A stretch of 64,000 nt of DNA from assembly GCA_003268905.1 (NCBI GenBank), contig QLTU01000001.1, positions 277,753 to 341,752 of the forward strand, read 5' to 3'. The stretch's first letter is position 1. Each line of letters begins with the position of its first letter. A model generated the notes under the pieces. The model made no database searches and was not told the origin of the DNA. It saw only the letters and a list, made by a program, of their open reading frames with translations. This document shows positions 43,597 through 56,905 of the stretch, one piece after another. The stretch comes from Acidovorax defluvii. GTDB taxonomy: Bacteria > Pseudomonadota > Gammaproteobacteria > Burkholderiales > Burkholderiaceae_C. Made by a program: the position numbers and the translations under genes.

Positions 43597-44927
43597 CCCG
43601 CGCGCGCCGCATCGGCCAGCCGCTGGGCGCAGGCACTGGCCATTTGCGCATCGCGCGCCTCTACCATCACACGCAGCAAAGGCTCGGTGCCACTTGCACG
43701 AATCAGGAGCCGCCCGGTGCTACCCAGTTCCTGCTCAACGGCATGGGTCGTTTTTGCCAACAACTTGTTGGCCTTCCAGTCCTGCCCCGGCGCCAGGCGG
43801 ACATTCAGCAGCACCTGCGGATAGAGCACCACATCGGCCAGCAGTTGCCCCATGTTTTGTCCACTGCGCACGCACGCCTGCAGCACCTGCAAGGCGCTGA
43901 CGATGCCGTCACCCGTGGTGTGGCGGTCCAGCGCCAGCAGATGCCCCGAGCCCTCGCCACCCAGCACCCAGTGGTGGCGGGCCAGTTCCTCCAACACGTA
44001 GCGGTCGCCCACGCGTGCCCGCACAAGCTTCACACCGCGCGCCTGCAACGCGACTTCAACGGCCATGTTGGTCATCAAGGTACCAACCACGCCGGGCACA
44101 TGCTCGTCACGTCCCATGCGATCGGCCGCCATGAGGTAAAGCAACTCATCACCGTTGTAGAGACGCCCGGTCGCGTCCACCATCTGCAGACGGTCGGCAT
44201 CGCCGTCCAGTGCGATGCCATAGTCAGCATGATTGGCGCGCACAGCACGCACTAGCGCGTCCGGATGGGTGGCACCGACCTCGTGGTTGATATTGACGCC
44301 GTCAGGAGCACACCCAATCGCCAGCATCTCAGCACCCAGCTCATGAAACACCTTGGGGGCCACCTGGTAGGCAGCGCCATGGGCCGCATCCACCACAATT
44401 TTGAGGCCCTTGAGGGTCAGATCCGACGGAAACGTGCTCTTGCAAAACTCAATGTACCGCCCTGCTGCATCGTCGAGTCGGCGGGCCTTGCCCAGCGTGG
44501 CAGAGTCAGCCCACTTGGGCGGCTCCTCCAGCGCAGCTTCCACCGCCAGCTCCCACGCGTCCGGCAGCTTGGTGCCCTGTGCACTGAAAAATTTGATGCC
44601 GTTGTCCGGGTAAGCGTTGTGACTGGCACTGATGACCACTCCCAGGCTGGCGCGCTGCGCCCGCGTCAGATATGCCACACCCGGAGTGGGCAGGGGCCCC
44701 AGCAGCACCACATCGACCCCCGCCGAGTTAAAACCAGACTCCAGTGCGCTCTCGAGCATGTAGCCTGAAATACGAGTGTCCTTGCCGATCAGCACCGTGG
44801 GGCGCTCTTCAGTCTGTTTGAGCACTCGCCCGACAGCATGCGCCAGACGCAAGACAAAGTCAGGGGTGATGGGCGCCTGGCCAACGGTGCCGCGAATGCC
44901 GTCGGTACCAAAATATTTTTGAGTCAT
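43593..44927 (-). CDS. glmM: Phosphoglucosamine mutase
   Basis: Converts glucosamine-6-phosphate to glucosamine-1-phosphate for UDP-GlcNAc synthesis; 444 residues. It starts [20 protein letters not shown]. The active serine is Ser102 in [18 protein letters not shown]; the metal loop is [13 protein letters not shown], the sugar loop GGEGSGHLL, and the phosphate-binding loop [15 protein letters not shown]. The 3' end overlaps the convergent GGDEF-EAL gene by four bases (shared TTAA). It belongs to the conserved ftsH-folP-glmM order. Confidence 0.98.
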   Translation of the reverse strand: MTQKYFGTDGIRGTVGQAPITPDFVLRLAHAVGRVLKQTEERPTVLIGKDTRISGYMLESALESGFNSAGVDVVLLGPLPTPGVAYLTRAQRASLGVVISASHNAYPDNGIKFFSAQGTKLPDAWELAVEAALEEPPKWADSATLGKARRLDDAAGRYIEFCKSTFPSDLTLKGLKIVVDAAHGAAYQVAPKVFHELGAEMLAIGCAPDGVNINHEVGATHPDALVRAVRANHADYGIALDGDADRLQMVDATGRLYNGDELLYLMAADRMGRDEHVPGVVGTLMTNMAVEVALQARGVKLVRARVGDRYVLEELARHHWVLGGEGSGHLLALDRHTTGDGIVSALQVLQACVRSGQNMGQLLADVVLYPQVLLNVRLAPGQDWKANKLLAKTTHAVEQELGSTGRLLIRASGTEPLLRVMVEARDAQMASACAQRLADAARAG

Positions 44928-45243
44928 GGGAATCGGCTTTACGCTGCTGTTTTATTTCACATTTGAGTCTAGCGCACGGCGCAGCCGCCGCCTTGCGAGC
45001 CCACATCAGTCCAATCCCGGCTTGACGCCCAAGGCTGGCCGGAAAGCAAGGGCCCCAATCGGGACTGGGCGTTTCAAGGAAGTATTACAGCACCGCTGGA
45101 CTCGCAGTTGTCCCGCCCAACATCAGCGAATGCGTGCTGCCCTGCCAGCATGAGCTAATGCACTACTCCGGTCAAAAGGGCCATGACAGACAAGGCAAAA
45201 AAATCCTTGAAAAATGGCCTTTCGGCGTGCACGGGAGCAAACA
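44928..45243. other. folP-glmM intergenic region, 316 bases
   Basis: No gene is supported here. The stretch nearest glmM is AT-rich (AAATGTGAAATAAAAC on the minus strand) and may hold its promoter. The stretch after folP has two T-rich runs on the minus strand (CATTTTTCAAGGATTTTTTT) that could end transcription but no strong stem. Confidence 0.4.
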
Positions 45244-46089
45244 CTATGGCGCCCCCACCGCCTCGCTCGACTCCATGGCACGCCATACGGCGAGGGCCTG
45301 CACTGTTTCGCGCACATCATGCACGCGCACAATGCGCGCACCGCGCTCCACTGCAAGCAGCGCCGCAGCCACGCTGGGCTGCAGCCGCTGCTCCACATCC
45401 AGCCCTGTGACTGCGCCCAATGATGACTTGCGCGACCAGCCGGCCAGCACGGGATAGCCCAGCGCCAGCAGTTCGCGCTGGCGCGCCAGCAGCGTGAAAT
45501 TTTGCGCGACGGTTTTGCCAAAACCAATGCCCGGGTCCACAACAATTCGAGTCTTTTCGACCCCTAGCGCTTGCATGGCTTGCGCTGATAGCTCCAAAAA
45601 TGATAGCACTTGTTGCAGTACATCACCCGCCATGGGCGCTGCCTGCATGGTCTGCGGATCGCCGTGCATGTGCATCAGGCACACACCGCACCGCGGGTGC
45701 CGCGCCACCACCTGCGCGGAACCTGGCTGGCGCAAAGCCCAAATGTCATTGACGATATCGGCACCGAGGTCGAGCACAGCCTGCATGACCTCGGGTTTAT
45801 AGGTATCCACTGAAATCGGCACACCAAAGCCAACGGCACCGCGCACCAGGGGCAGCACACGCGCCAGTTCCTCCTCCAGCTCCACAGCCGGGCTGCCAGG
45901 GCGGGTGGATTCGCCGCCGATATCCAGGATATCGGCACCATCCTTCAAAAGCTGCTCACAGTGGCGCAAAGCAGAGGCCGTCGAGCCATGGCGTCCCCCG
46001 TCGGAGAAGGAGTCTGGCGTCACATTGACAATGCCCATGGTCTGAGGGCGTGTGAGGTCTATGGTGAAACGGGTGGTTTGCCAGAGCAT
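45244..46089 (-). CDS. folP: Dihydropteroate synthase
   Basis: Joins 4-aminobenzoate to hydroxymethyl-dihydropterin diphosphate in folate synthesis; the sulfonamide target. The 281-residue TIM barrel shows MGIVNVTPDSFSDGGRHGST, DILDIGGESTRPGS, ADIVNDIWAL, VVDPGIGFGKT and GWSRKSSLG, all conserved. Start ATG 46089 gives MLWQTTRFTIDL; the upstream frame runs through the ftsH terminator. A dispersed repeat (45562-45607) encodes LELSAQAMQALG before the VDPGIGFGKT strand. Confidence 0.97.
   Translation of the reverse strand: MLWQTTRFTIDLTRPQTMGIVNVTPDSFSDGGRHGSTASALRHCEQLLKDGADILDIGGESTRPGSPAVELEEELARVLPLVRGAVGFGVPISVDTYKPEVMQAVLDLGADIVNDIWALRQPGSAQVVARHPRCGVCLMHMHGDPQTMQAAPMAGDVLQQVLSFLELSAQAMQALGVEKTRIVVDPGIGFGKTVAQNFTLLARQRELLALGYPVLAGWSRKSSLGAVTGLDVEQRLQPSVAAALLAVERGARIVRVHDVRETVQALAVWRAMESSEAVGAP
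45562..45607. repeat. Dispersed inverted-repeat element inside folP
   Basis: CCTAGCGCTTGCATGGCTTG, then CGCTGATAGCTCC, then AAAAATGATAGC. It is the same family, here read in the same frame as the best addA copy. Confidence 0.6.
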
Positions 46090-46107
46090 GGGCTTCCAAT
46101 AAAAACA

Positions 46108-46140
46108 AACAAAAACGGGGCCGCAAGCCCCGTTTTTGTA
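46108..46140 (-). terminator. Terminator of ftsH, before folP
   Basis: Minus strand: ACGGGGC-TTGCG-GCCCCGT, seven perfect pairs flanked by A-run and T-run (TTTTTGTTTGTTTTT). It ends about 20 bases before the folP start, so folP needs read-through or its own promoter. Confidence 0.85.
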
Positions 46141-46159
46141 GTGAACACGCTCCCCGGCG

Positions 46160-48079
46160 TCAGGCGACGGTGGGGGCTGGATCTGTGGCAACGGCAGGCG
46201 ATCCGCCGCTGGGGCCGTCACCCGAGGACGGAGGCGTACGCGGCGTCCAGTCTTTGGGCGGACGAGGCGCCTTGCCGGCCATGATGTCGTCAAGCTGGTC
46301 GGTATCGATGGTTTCCCATTCGAGCAAGGCCTTGGCCATAGCGTGCATCTTGTCGCTGTTTTCTTCAATCAGACGGCGGGCCAGGTTGTATTGCTCGTCG
46401 ATGATGCGGCGCACTTCCATGTCCACCTTTTCCATGGTCTGCTCGCTCATGGTGGTGGTCTTGGTCACCGAACGGCCCAGAAACACTTCGCCTTCGTTCT
46501 CGGCGTACACCATCGGGCCCAGGGCGTCAGTCATGCCATAGCGGGTAACCATGTCACGGGCAATGTGCGTGGCGCGCTCAAAGTCATTGCTGGCGCCGGT
46601 GGTCATCTGGTTCATGAACACTTCTTCGGCGATACGGCCACCAAACAGCATGCTGATCTGGTTGAGCATGTACTCGCGGTCATAGCTGTAGCGGTCTTGC
46701 GCAGGCAGGCTCATCGTCACACCCAGGGCACGGCCACGGGGAATGATGGTGACTTTGTGCACGGGGTCGCACTTGGGCAGCAGCTTGCCAATAAGGGCGT
46801 GGCCAGACTCGTGATAGGCCGTGTTGCGGCGCTCTTCCTCGGGCATGACCATGCTCTTGCGCTCGGGACCCATGAGGATCTTGTCCTTGGCCTTTTCAAA
46901 GTCTTGCATCTCCACGGTGCGTGCGTTGCGGCGCGCAGCCATCAGGGCAGCTTCGTTGCACAGGTTGGCCAGGTCGGCGCCACTCATACCGGGCGTGCCA
47001 CGGGCAATGATGCCTGGGGCCACGTCCTGGCCGATCGGGATCTTGCGCATGTGCACGTTCAGAATCTGCTCGCGGCCACGAATGTCGGGCAGCGTCACAT
47101 ACACCTGGCGGTCAAAGCGGCCGGGGCGCAACAAGGCGGCGTCCAGGATGTCGGGGCGGTTGGTGGCAGCCACAACAATCACACCCAGGTTGGTCTCAAA
47201 ACCATCCATCTCGACCAGCATCTGGTTCAGGGTCTGCTCGCGCTCGTCATTGCCACCACCAAGGCCAGCGCCACGCTGGCGGCCCACGGCATCAATCTCA
47301 TCAATGAAGATGATGCAGGGGGCGTTCTTCTTGGCGTTGTCGAACATGTCGCGCACACGGGATGCGCCCACGCCAACGAACATTTCCACAAAATCGGACC
47401 CCGAAATACTGAAGAACGGCACCTTGGCTTCGCCAGCAATTGACTTCGCCAACAGGGTCTTTCCGGTTCCGGGCGGGCCTACCAGCAGCAAGCCACGGGG
47501 AATACGACCACCGAGCTTCTGGAATTTCTGCGGATCTTTCAGGAAGTCGACGACTTCCTTCACTTCTTCCTTGGCTTCATCACAACCAGCCACGTCGGCA
47601 AAGGTCACGGTATTGGTGTTCTCGTCTAGCAAACGCGCCTTGCTCTTGCCGAAACTGAATGCGCCGCCCTTGCCGCCGCCCTGCATCTGGCGCATGAAGT
47701 ACACCCACACGCCGATCAACAGCAGCATGGGACCCCAACTGACCAGCAGAGTCATGAGCAGGGAACCTTCTTCGCGGGGCTTAACGTCGAACTTGACATT
47801 GTTGGCAATCAGGTCGCCGACCAGGCCGCGGTCGAGGTAGGTGGCAGTCGTGCGCACTTTGCGGTCATCGTTGGTGACTGCAATGATCTCGGTGCCGCCC
47901 TGGCCTTCCTGGATGGTGGCACTCTTGATGCGACTGTTTCGAACTTCCTCCAGGAACTCCGAATAGCCGACATGGCCAGCACTGGCGCCTGTGCGGGTAT
48001 CAAACTGTTTGAATACAGTGAACAGCACCATGGCAATGACCAGCCACACGGCAATTTTTGAAAACCACTGATTGTTCAA
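46160..48079 (-). CDS. ftsH: ATP-dependent zinc metalloprotease FtsH
   Basis: A membrane-anchored AAA+ protease that degrades misfolded membrane proteins and regulators such as LpxC and RpoH; 639 residues. Two N-terminal membrane helices (about 5-24 and 105-125) flank a periplasmic domain. The AAA domain has [35 protein letters not shown] and the second region of homology [20 protein letters not shown]. The protease domain has [14 protein letters not shown] with the zinc motif HESGH. The C-terminus is Pro/Gly-rich. It has a possible heat-shock promoter upstream. Confidence 0.98.
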   Translation of the reverse strand: MNNQWFSKIAVWLVIAMVLFTVFKQFDTRTGASAGHVGYSEFLEEVRNSRIKSATIQEGQGGTEIIAVTNDDRKVRTTATYLDRGLVGDLIANNVKFDVKPREEGSLLMTLLVSWGPMLLLIGVWVYFMRQMQGGGKGGAFSFGKSKARLLDENTNTVTFADVAGCDEAKEEVKEVVDFLKDPQKFQKLGGRIPRGLLLVGPPGTGKTLLAKSIAGEAKVPFFSISGSDFVEMFVGVGASRVRDMFDNAKKNAPCIIFIDEIDAVGRQRGAGLGGGNDEREQTLNQMLVEMDGFETNLGVIVVAATNRPDILDAALLRPGRFDRQVYVTLPDIRGREQILNVHMRKIPIGQDVAPGIIARGTPGMSGADLANLCNEAALMAARRNARTVEMQDFEKAKDKILMGPERKSMVMPEEERRNTAYHESGHALIGKLLPKCDPVHKVTIIPRGRALGVTMSLPAQDRYSYDREYMLNQISMLFGGRIAEEVFMNQMTTGASNDFERATHIARDMVTRYGMTDALGPMVYAENEGEVFLGRSVTKTTTMSEQTMEKVDMEVRRIIDEQYNLARRLIEENSDKMHAMAKALLEWETIDTDQLDDIMAGKAPRPPKDWTPRTPPSSGDGPSGGSPAVATDPAPTVA

Positions 48080-48126
48080 GCAGGACTCCAGTCGCGGAAA
48101 AAACGGTCACGAAGCCGTCGTGGCAT

Positions 48127-48154
48127 ACGTGTGGACCATTTTATGTGTTTCAAG
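48127..48154 (-). promoter_or_regulatory. Possible sigma-32 promoter of ftsH
   Basis: Minus strand CTTGAAA (48148-48154), 13 bases, CCACACGT (48127-48134). The -35 is a full match to the RpoH consensus; the -10 matches CCCCATNT at five of seven defined positions. It is about 45 bases before the ftsH start, and ftsH is RpoH-controlled in E. coli. Confidence 0.4.
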
Positions 48155-48243
48155 CCTTGGGAGGAGGCTTATTCCCCCTCCCGGCCATGGACTCAGCGCG
48201 GGCTTTAAGCCCCATGGCACAAAAAATGATGGAGCGGTTTACC

Positions 48244-48906
48244 TCAAGCCAGTGGTTTGAGACCAATGCCCACCAGAAAAGTTTCGGAGGATTTGTCGCG
48301 CGATGCCTTGGGCTTGAGCGGTTTGACGGTTTTGAAACGGCTCTTGAAAAGCGCTACCAACTCGCCATAACCGCTACCGTGGAACAGCTTGACCACCAAC
48401 GCACCCTCGGGCTTCAGGTGCTGGCAGGCGAAGTCCACGGCAAGCTCCACGAGATGCGCAATGCGCGCCGTGTCAGCCGAATCAATTCCGGACAGGTTGG
48501 GCGCCATGTCGGACACCACCACATCCACCGGCCGCCCCTGCAAAGCGCCTTCCAGCTGCTGCAATACCTCGGACTCCCGGAAGTCTCCTTGCAGGAAGGT
48601 CACGCCCTCGACCGGCTCCATCGGCAAGACGTCCAGCGCAATGATGCAGCCATTGAGTTGCCCGGCCGCTGCACCGGTAGGAGACAGGCGCCTGCGTACA
48701 TACTGGCTCCAGGCGCCTGGGGTGGAGCCCAGATCCACCACCGTATGGCCCGGCTTGATCAACCCCAGCTGCTCGTCGATCTCCTTGAGCTTGTAGGCCG
48801 CGCGGGCCCGATAACCCTCTTTGTGGGCCAGCTTGACGTAGGTGTCATTGACATGGTCGTTCAACCAGGCCTTGTTGACCTTCTTGCTTTGGGTTTTTAC
48901 TTTCAT
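48244..48906 (-). CDS. rlmE: 23S rRNA 2'-O-ribose U2552 methyltransferase
   Basis: The heat-shock rRNA methyltransferase RrmJ/FtsJ, 220 residues. [20 protein letters not shown] and the SAM motif [19 protein letters not shown] are diagnostic; the catalytic K-D-K-E set is seen with Lys of AAYKL, Asp of [12 protein letters not shown] and Lys of [11 protein letters not shown]. Start is ATG 48906 ([20 protein letters not shown]); the frame further upstream is not conserved. It precedes ftsH as in E. coli and is divergent from yhbY. Confidence 0.97.
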   Translation of the reverse strand: MKVKTQSKKVNKAWLNDHVNDTYVKLAHKEGYRARAAYKLKEIDEQLGLIKPGHTVVDLGSTPGAWSQYVRRRLSPTGAAAGQLNGCIIALDVLPMEPVEGVTFLQGDFRESEVLQQLEGALQGRPVDVVVSDMAPNLSGIDSADTARIAHLVELAVDFACQHLKPEGALVVKLFHGSGYGELVALFKSRFKTVKPLKPKASRDKSSETFLVGIGLKPLA

Positions 48907-49000
48907 ACGGCTCCATTGTCTCTCGACAATCGGTACCGCCGATTGCGTCCGGGGCTCATTTCGCGAAGCGACACGAAGATGCGCCGCAACCAGCCGCAGA

Positions 49001-49006
49001 CATAAT
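49001..49006 (+). promoter_or_regulatory. Possible -10 box (CATAAT) adjoining the yhbY start
   Basis: CATAAT ends six bases before the yhbY ATG, so initiation would be at or beside the start codon. No ribosome binding site or clear -35 is visible. Confidence 0.3.
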
Positions 49007-49012
49007 ACGGCC

Positions 49013-49489
49013 ATGTCCCAAATTCAACTGACTCCCGCAGAGCGCCGGGAACATCGCGCCAATGCCCACCACCTCGACCCCGTGGTCCTCGTGGGAGGAG
49101 ATGGCCTGACCCCCGCAGTGCAAAAAGAAATTGATGCCGCCCTGAACGCCCATGGGCTGATCAAGGTGCGCATCTTCAACGACGACCGGGCCGCCCGAGA
49201 GCTGATTTACCAGCAGCTCGCCGCAGATCTGAACGCTGCCCCCATCCAGCACATCGGCAAGCTTCTGGTGCTCTGGCGTCCGCAGCCCGCCAAGGAACGC
49301 ACGCCCGACGAAGACCGCATGCCCGGCCCACGCGACGTCAAGGTGCTCAAATACAGCAAGCGCGGTGGCCAGCGACCCGAAATCAAGCAACTGCGCGTGC
49401 TGGGCAACCAGCGCCTCACGCCCGGCGGGCAGATCAAGCGGGCCAAGAAGCCCAAGCTCAAATCGGTCAAGAAACGCCAGGCTGACTGA
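49013..49489 (+). CDS. yhbY: YhbY-type CRM-domain RNA-binding protein
   Basis: A ribosome-assembly-associated RNA-binding protein. The CRM domain (residues about 1-97) shows [40 protein letters not shown] and [11 protein letters not shown] with the usual GxxG. The remaining 60 residues are a basic tail ending [17 protein letters not shown], absent from the 97-residue E. coli protein. The ATG at 49013 gives the canonical [12 protein letters not shown]. Divergent from rlmE, the standard neighbour. Confidence 0.93.
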   Translation: MSQIQLTPAERREHRANAHHLDPVVLVGGDGLTPAVQKEIDAALNAHGLIKVRIFNDDRAARELIYQQLAADLNAAPIQHIGKLLVLWRPQPAKERTPDEDRMPGPRDVKVLKYSKRGGQRPEIKQLRVLGNQRLTPGGQIKRAKKPKLKSVKKRQAD

Positions 49490-49494
49490 GCCGC

Positions 49495-50241
49495 ATGACA
49501 GCCGCAGTATCGGCGCATGAGCGCCACGTCATCTGCATGAAATGGGGCACGAAATACGGCCCTGAGTATGTCAACCGCCTCTACGCCATGGTGCGCCGCC
49601 ACCTGAGCGGGGATTTCCATTTCGTCTGCCTCACAGATGACAGCACAGGCATACACAGCGAAGTGCAGTGTTTGCCCATTCCGCCCCTGGATTTGCCCGC
49701 TGGCATTCCGGAACGGGGCTGGAACAAGCTGGCCACGTTCAGTGCTGATTTGCACGGCCTGCGTGGCACTGCGCTGTTTCTGGATGTGGATGTGGTGGTG
49801 ACCGGTAGCCTGGACGATTTTTTCACCCAGCCCGGTGAGTTTTTGATCATCCACGACTACAAGCGGCCCTGGCGCATCACCGGCAATTCCTCGGTATACC
49901 GGTTTGAACTGGGTGCCCACCCGGACGTGCTGGAATATTTTCGGGGCCATTTCGACACCATTCGCCAGCAGTTTCGCAACGAACAGGCTTACTTGTCAGA
50001 TTTTCTGCACAAACAAGGCAAGCTGCAGTACTGGCCCGCCGCATGGTGTCCGAGCTTCAAATACCACGGCATTCCCCGCTGGCCCACCAATTACTGGAAG
50101 GCCCCCTTCGTTCCACCAGGCGCGCGCATCGTGATCTTTCATGGGGAGTGCAACCCCCCGGATGCGCTGGCAGGGCGGCGCAATCGCCGTTTTCGCTACA
50201 TCCGCCCCGCCACCTGGGTGGCCGAGCACTGGCACGAGTGA
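49495..50241 (+). CDS. Glycosyltransferase family 8-like protein
   Basis: A 248-residue soluble protein. RHVICMKWGTKYGPEYVNRL at the N-terminus and the DxD-type metal motif in TALFLDVDVVVTGSLDDFF indicate a GT-A fold transferase. WPAAWCPSFKYHGIPRWPTN and ARIVIFHGECNPPDA, near the C-terminus, are typical of a group of uncharacterised bacterial glycosyltransferases. Donor and acceptor are unknown. It begins six bases after the yhbY stop and may be co-transcribed, though no functional link is evident. Confidence 0.75.
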   Translation: MTAAVSAHERHVICMKWGTKYGPEYVNRLYAMVRRHLSGDFHFVCLTDDSTGIHSEVQCLPIPPLDLPAGIPERGWNKLATFSADLHGLRGTALFLDVDVVVTGSLDDFFTQPGEFLIIHDYKRPWRITGNSSVYRFELGAHPDVLEYFRGHFDTIRQQFRNEQAYLSDFLHKQGKLQYWPAAWCPSFKYHGIPRWPTNYWKAPFVPPGARIVIFHGECNPPDALAGRRNRRFRYIRPATWVAEHWHE

Positions 50242-50278
50242 CCGGGGAACACGGCGGCAGAGACTGCTGCTGCCTGAA

Positions 50279-50298
50279 AAGGCCCTGAACCGGGCCTT
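50279..50298. terminator. Bidirectional hairpin between convergent genes
   Basis: AAGGCCC-TGAACC-GGGCCTT, seven pairs, preceded by AAAA-type sequence on the plus strand and followed by TTTTC on the minus strand. It lies between the glycosyltransferase and DUF4149 stops and probably serves the minus-strand operon best. Confidence 0.6.
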
Positions 50299-50299
50299 G

Positions 50300-50737
50300 T
50301 CAGGTGGGTGCTGGCGTGGCCCGCAAGGTTCGCCAGAGCACCACCAGGGCACAGCACCACTGCAGGGCATACATCACGCTACCCACCGAGTGCCACAGGC
50401 GCAGATCCTGCCGGGCGACAATGCGAGGCGCCACACCAAACTGGACCAGCAAGGCCAGCAGCAACCCGCCAACTATAAAAACCATAGCTGCTTGCGCCCA
50501 TGGATATTGGGTTGCCTCGCCTTTTGGCCTTGATATCAGCAGCAACAGCACGCAACACACCACCGTCACCCAGGTCTGTGCGGCAAACAGCCGTGCCGCC
50601 ATGCCGCCCGCCATTGCGGGAGAAGGCAAGTGCGCAAACAGCAGCGGCACGACCAAGAACCCGATCGTTGTCAGGCTGCCCCACCACAGGGCGGCCAAAA
50701 GTGCAGGAAGGCGGCTGAGCATGGCGCCTGGCGTCAC
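50300..50737 (-). CDS. DUF4149 membrane protein
   Basis: A 145-residue protein with four hydrophobic helices ([60 protein letters not shown] and a C-terminal one), the pattern of DUF4149. Function unknown. The GTG at 50737 overlaps the greA stop (GTGA); an ATG at 50722 (MLSRLPALL) is equally possible. A dispersed repeat at 50471-50530 encodes the loop and start of helix three. Confidence 0.82.
   Translation of the reverse strand: MTPGAMLSRLPALLAALWWGSLTTIGFLVVPLLFAHLPSPAMAGGMAARLFAAQTWVTVVCCVLLLLISRPKGEATQYPWAQAAMVFIVGGLLLALLVQFGVAPRIVARQDLRLWHSVGSVMYALQWCCALVVLWRTLRATPAPT
50471..50530. repeat. Dispersed inverted-repeat element inside the DUF4149 gene
   Basis: AACTATAAAAACCATAGCTG then CTTGCGCCCATGGATATTGG, then TTGGCC. 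The left half matches the family well; the right half is diverged. Translated in frame on the minus strand. Confidence 0.5.
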
Positions 50738-51210
50738 AGGTAGCTGACAGCCACCACTTCGTAGCGCCGCACACCGCCCGGCGCCAGCACTTCCGCCGTG
50801 TCGCCCTCTTCCTTGCCAATCAAAGCCCGGGCAATCGGGCTGGAGATATTGATCAGGCCTTGCTTCAGGTCGGCCTCGTCCTCGCCCACGATCTGGTATT
50901 TGACCGTGTCGCCAGACTCTTCGTCTTCCAGCTCGACCGTGGCGCCAAAGACCACCTTGCCACCGCCGTCCACGCCGCTCGGATCGATGACCTGCGCGAC
51001 CGAGAGCTTGCCCTCGATTTCCTGAATGCGCCCCTCGATGAACCCCTGGCGGTCCTTGGCGGCATCGTAGTCGGCGTTTTCGCTGAGGTCGCCCTGCGCT
51101 CGCGCTTCGGCAATGGCCGTGATCACGGCGGGCCGCTCCACGGTCTTGAGGCGATGCAGCTCTGTCTTGAGCTTTTCAGCGCCGCGCTTGGTAATGGGAA
51201 TGGTGGCCAT
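50734..51210 (-). CDS. greA: Transcript cleavage factor GreA
   Basis: Stimulates RNA polymerase to cleave backtracked RNA; 158 residues, the standard length. The N-terminal coiled coil starts [20 protein letters not shown] and its tip holds the two acidic residues ([20 protein letters not shown]). The C-terminal FKBP-like domain ends [18 protein letters not shown], here with the usual [16 protein letters not shown]. It follows carB on the same strand, 180 bases downstream, as in other betaproteobacteria. Confidence 0.98.
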   Translation of the reverse strand: MATIPITKRGAEKLKTELHRLKTVERPAVITAIAEARAQGDLSENADYDAAKDRQGFIEGRIQEIEGKLSVAQVIDPSGVDGGGKVVFGATVELEDEESGDTVKYQIVGEDEADLKQGLINISSPIARALIGKEEGDTAEVLAPGGVRRYEVVAVSYL

Positions 51211-51390
51211 TCTGTTGAGTCTCCATCAATCAAAACGGTGAAGCGGCACAGCAGCCCCACCGGTCAGTCACCCGACATGGCCACGGAATTTCCGTGCCAA
51301 TGCCACTGGCGACCCTACAAAAGGAAACCGCCGCACGTTGCCGCGCGGCGGTGTCTGGTCAGCGGCAGATTATGCCGCGTTTGCCGGGGC

Positions 51391-54656
<3,266 letters not shown>

Positions 54657-54657
<1 letters not shown>

Positions 54658-55832
54658 TATTTTTTCTCCTGGGCCGTGGCCATCAATGCCGTGAAGCGGT
54701 CAAACAGGTAGGCAATATCGTGCGGGCCGGGCGACGCCTCGGGGTGACCCTGAAAGCAGAACGCCGGCTTGTCGGTGCGCACCAGGCCTTGCAGCGTGCC
54801 GTCGAACAGGCTGATGTGCGTGGCACGCAGGTTGGCGGGCAGCGACTCCATCTCCACCGCAAAGCCGTGGTTCTGGCTGGTGATGCTGACGCGGCCCGTG
54901 TCCAGGTCTTTCACCGGATGGTTGGCGCCGTGGTGGCTGTGCTGCATCTTGAACGTCCGGGCGCCCGAGGCCAGGGCCATGATCTGGTGACCCAGGCAGA
55001 TACCAAAGGTAGGAACGCCACTCTCGATGATCTGTTGCACCGCGGTGATGGCGTAGTCGCAAGGCGCCGGGTCGCCAGGGCCGTTGGACAGAAACACGCC
55101 GTCGGGGTTCATTGCCAGCACTTCGGCGGCTGGCGTTTGGGCAGGCACCACCGTCAGTTTGCAACCGCGCTCTGCCAGCATGCGCAGGATGTTCAGCTTC
55201 ACGCCAAAGTCGTAGGCCACCACATGAAAGCGGGGCGACTCCTGCTTGCCGTAGCCCGTGCCCAGCTTCCACTCGGTCTGTTCCCAGGGATAGGCAGCGG
55301 CGGTGGTGACCACCTGGGCCAGATCCAGGCCCTTCATGCTGGGCGCCGCCTTGGCAGCGGCCAGCGCGGCGTCGATGTGCGCCTGCGTCACGGTTTCACC
55401 GGACGCCAGGCCGACGATGGCGCCGTTTTGCGCGCCCTGGCTGCGCAGCAGGCGGGTGAGTTTGCGGGTATCGATGTTGGCAATCGCCACTGTCTGCTCG
55501 CGCACCAGGTACTGCGAGAGGGTTTCGGTCTGTCGGAAATTGCTGGCCAGCAAGGGCAGGTCCTTGATGATCAGGCCTGCGGCATGGACCTTGTCAGCTT
55601 CGATATCCTCGGTGTTGACGCCGTAGTTGCCGATGTGCGGATACGTGAGTGTCACGATCTGCTGGCAATAGCTGGGGTCGGTGAGGATTTCCTGGTAGCC
55701 GGTGATGGAGGTGTTGAACACCACTTCGCCGACGGTGGTGCCGGTGGCACCAATCGAATTGCCGATAAAGACCGTGCCGTCTGCGAGCGCCAGGATGGCG
55801 GAGGGGAATTTTCCCTGTAGAGACAAAAGCAC
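54657..55832 (-). CDS. carA: Carbamoyl-phosphate synthase small subunit
   Basis: Glutamine amidotransferase subunit that channels ammonia to CarB; 391 residues. The N-terminal domain starts [20 protein letters not shown]. The class I amidotransferase domain has the nucleophile Cys in [20 protein letters not shown], and the catalytic His and Glu in [14 protein letters not shown]. Start is a GTG with GGAG six bases upstream; no ATG is available. It has its own promoter (TATAAT at 55962-55967). Confidence 0.98.
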
Positions 55833-55961
55833 TGGATTCTCCGGATGGTTACGGTCGCCCGGTGCCTGCAGGCCGCTCGCGCAACGAATGCCGGCGGCTG
55901 CTCTCAGATGGGTTGTTGCTTTGGGTGCGATCGGGCGACGCTGTTGCGAGAAAAGCCCCTG

Positions 55962-55967
55962 ATTATA
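55962..55967 (-). promoter_or_regulatory. -10 box (TATAAT) of carA
   Basis: A perfect TATAAT on the minus strand, 129 bases before the carA GTG, in the 253-base gene-free spacer 55833-56085. The -35 region is not consensus. The leader of about 120 bases could carry pyrimidine-responsive control, but no obvious leader peptide or hairpin was found. Confidence 0.55.
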
Positions 55968-56085
55968 CCCGGCGACACTCCGTTCCGAATGCCCTCATGC
56001 CGCTGTGCAGCATCTGCGCGCGGGCTGCAGCACTGCGCCCAACGTGCTTCCTTTTCCAGTCTGACCCGCCGGCAAAGTTCAAATT

Positions 56086-56859
56086 TCAGCGCACGGCGCC
56101 GCTGGCATGCAGGCAAATGGCTGCGGCGGCGGCCACGTTCAGCGACTCCTCGCCGCCCGGCTGCGCAATGCGTATGCGCAGGGCGGCCTGCGCCTCCAGC
56201 GCGGGCGAAACGCCCTGCCCTTCATGGCCCAAGACCCAGGCGCAAGGCCAGGGCAATGCGGCGCGGTGCAAAAAATCCCCTGCGTGCGAGCTGGTAACCA
56301 GCAGCGGCACATCCAGAGCGTGCAAATCGTCCAACGCGAGCCCCTCCACCAGATCCAGCGCAAAATGCGCGCCCATGCCCGCGCGCAGCACCTTGGGGGC
56401 CCACAGCGCCGCACTGCCCTTGAGCGCCGCCACCTGCCGAAAGCCAAACGCCGATGCGCTGCGCAGGATGGAACCCACGTTGCCCGCATCCTGCACGCGG
56501 TCCAGCACCACCGTGGCCACACCCGACTGCAGCGCCCTTGGCGCGGCGGTGTCCACCAGAAAACCCATGGCCGCCGGCGACTCCAGACCACTGATGTCGG
56601 CAAACAAGGCATCGGCAACTACTATTACTTTAATAGCTGCTTTCGCATATACAGCGGGGGCTATAGGCCAAAAAGACTCTGAAAACACTGCAATGGCGGG
56701 CTGCACGCCGCGCTGCAGGGCGGCGCTGCACAGGTGGTCGCCCTCCAGCCAGACCCGGCCCTGCTTGCGGTAGGCCGTGCTGTCCTGCGACAGCCGACGC
56801 AAGTCTTTGACAAAAGCGTTGTCACGCGAGTGAATGACGGTCAGGGGAGCGGAGGTCAT
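56086..56859 (-). CDS. TrmH/SpoU-family RNA 2'-O-methyltransferase
   Basis: A 257-residue rRNA or tRNA ribose methyltransferase. The N-terminal substrate-binding domain (VIHSRDNAFVKDLRRLSQDS) leads into the SPOUT domain with TVVLDRVQDAGNVGSILRSA, WVLGHEGQGVSPALEAQA and IAQPGGEESLNVAAAAAICL, the three knot motifs. The target nucleotide cannot be read. The ATG at 56859 is 46 bases after rnhB. A dispersed repeat (56619-56669) encodes VYAKAAIKVIVV between the two domains. Confidence 0.9.
   Translation of the reverse strand: MTSAPLTVIHSRDNAFVKDLRRLSQDSTAYRKQGRVWLEGDHLCSAALQRGVQPAIAVFSESFWPIAPAVYAKAAIKVIVVADALFADISGLESPAAMGFLVDTAAPRALQSGVATVVLDRVQDAGNVGSILRSASAFGFRQVAALKGSAALWAPKVLRAGMGAHFALDLVEGLALDDLHALDVPLLVTSSHAGDFLHRAALPWPCAWVLGHEGQGVSPALEAQAALRIRIAQPGGEESLNVAAAAAICLHASGAVR
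56619..56669. repeat. Dispersed inverted-repeat element inside the TrmH-family gene
   Basis: TACTATTACTTTAATAGCTG then CTTTCGCATATACAGCGGGG then GCTATAGGCC. Its frame yields AAIKVIVV, nearly the same peptide as the lpxB copy. Confidence 0.65.
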
Positions 56860-56905
56860 GCGGTGTCCGGGGCGGGCAATGAAAAGGCAAGCGGCAACAA
56901 GGAAC

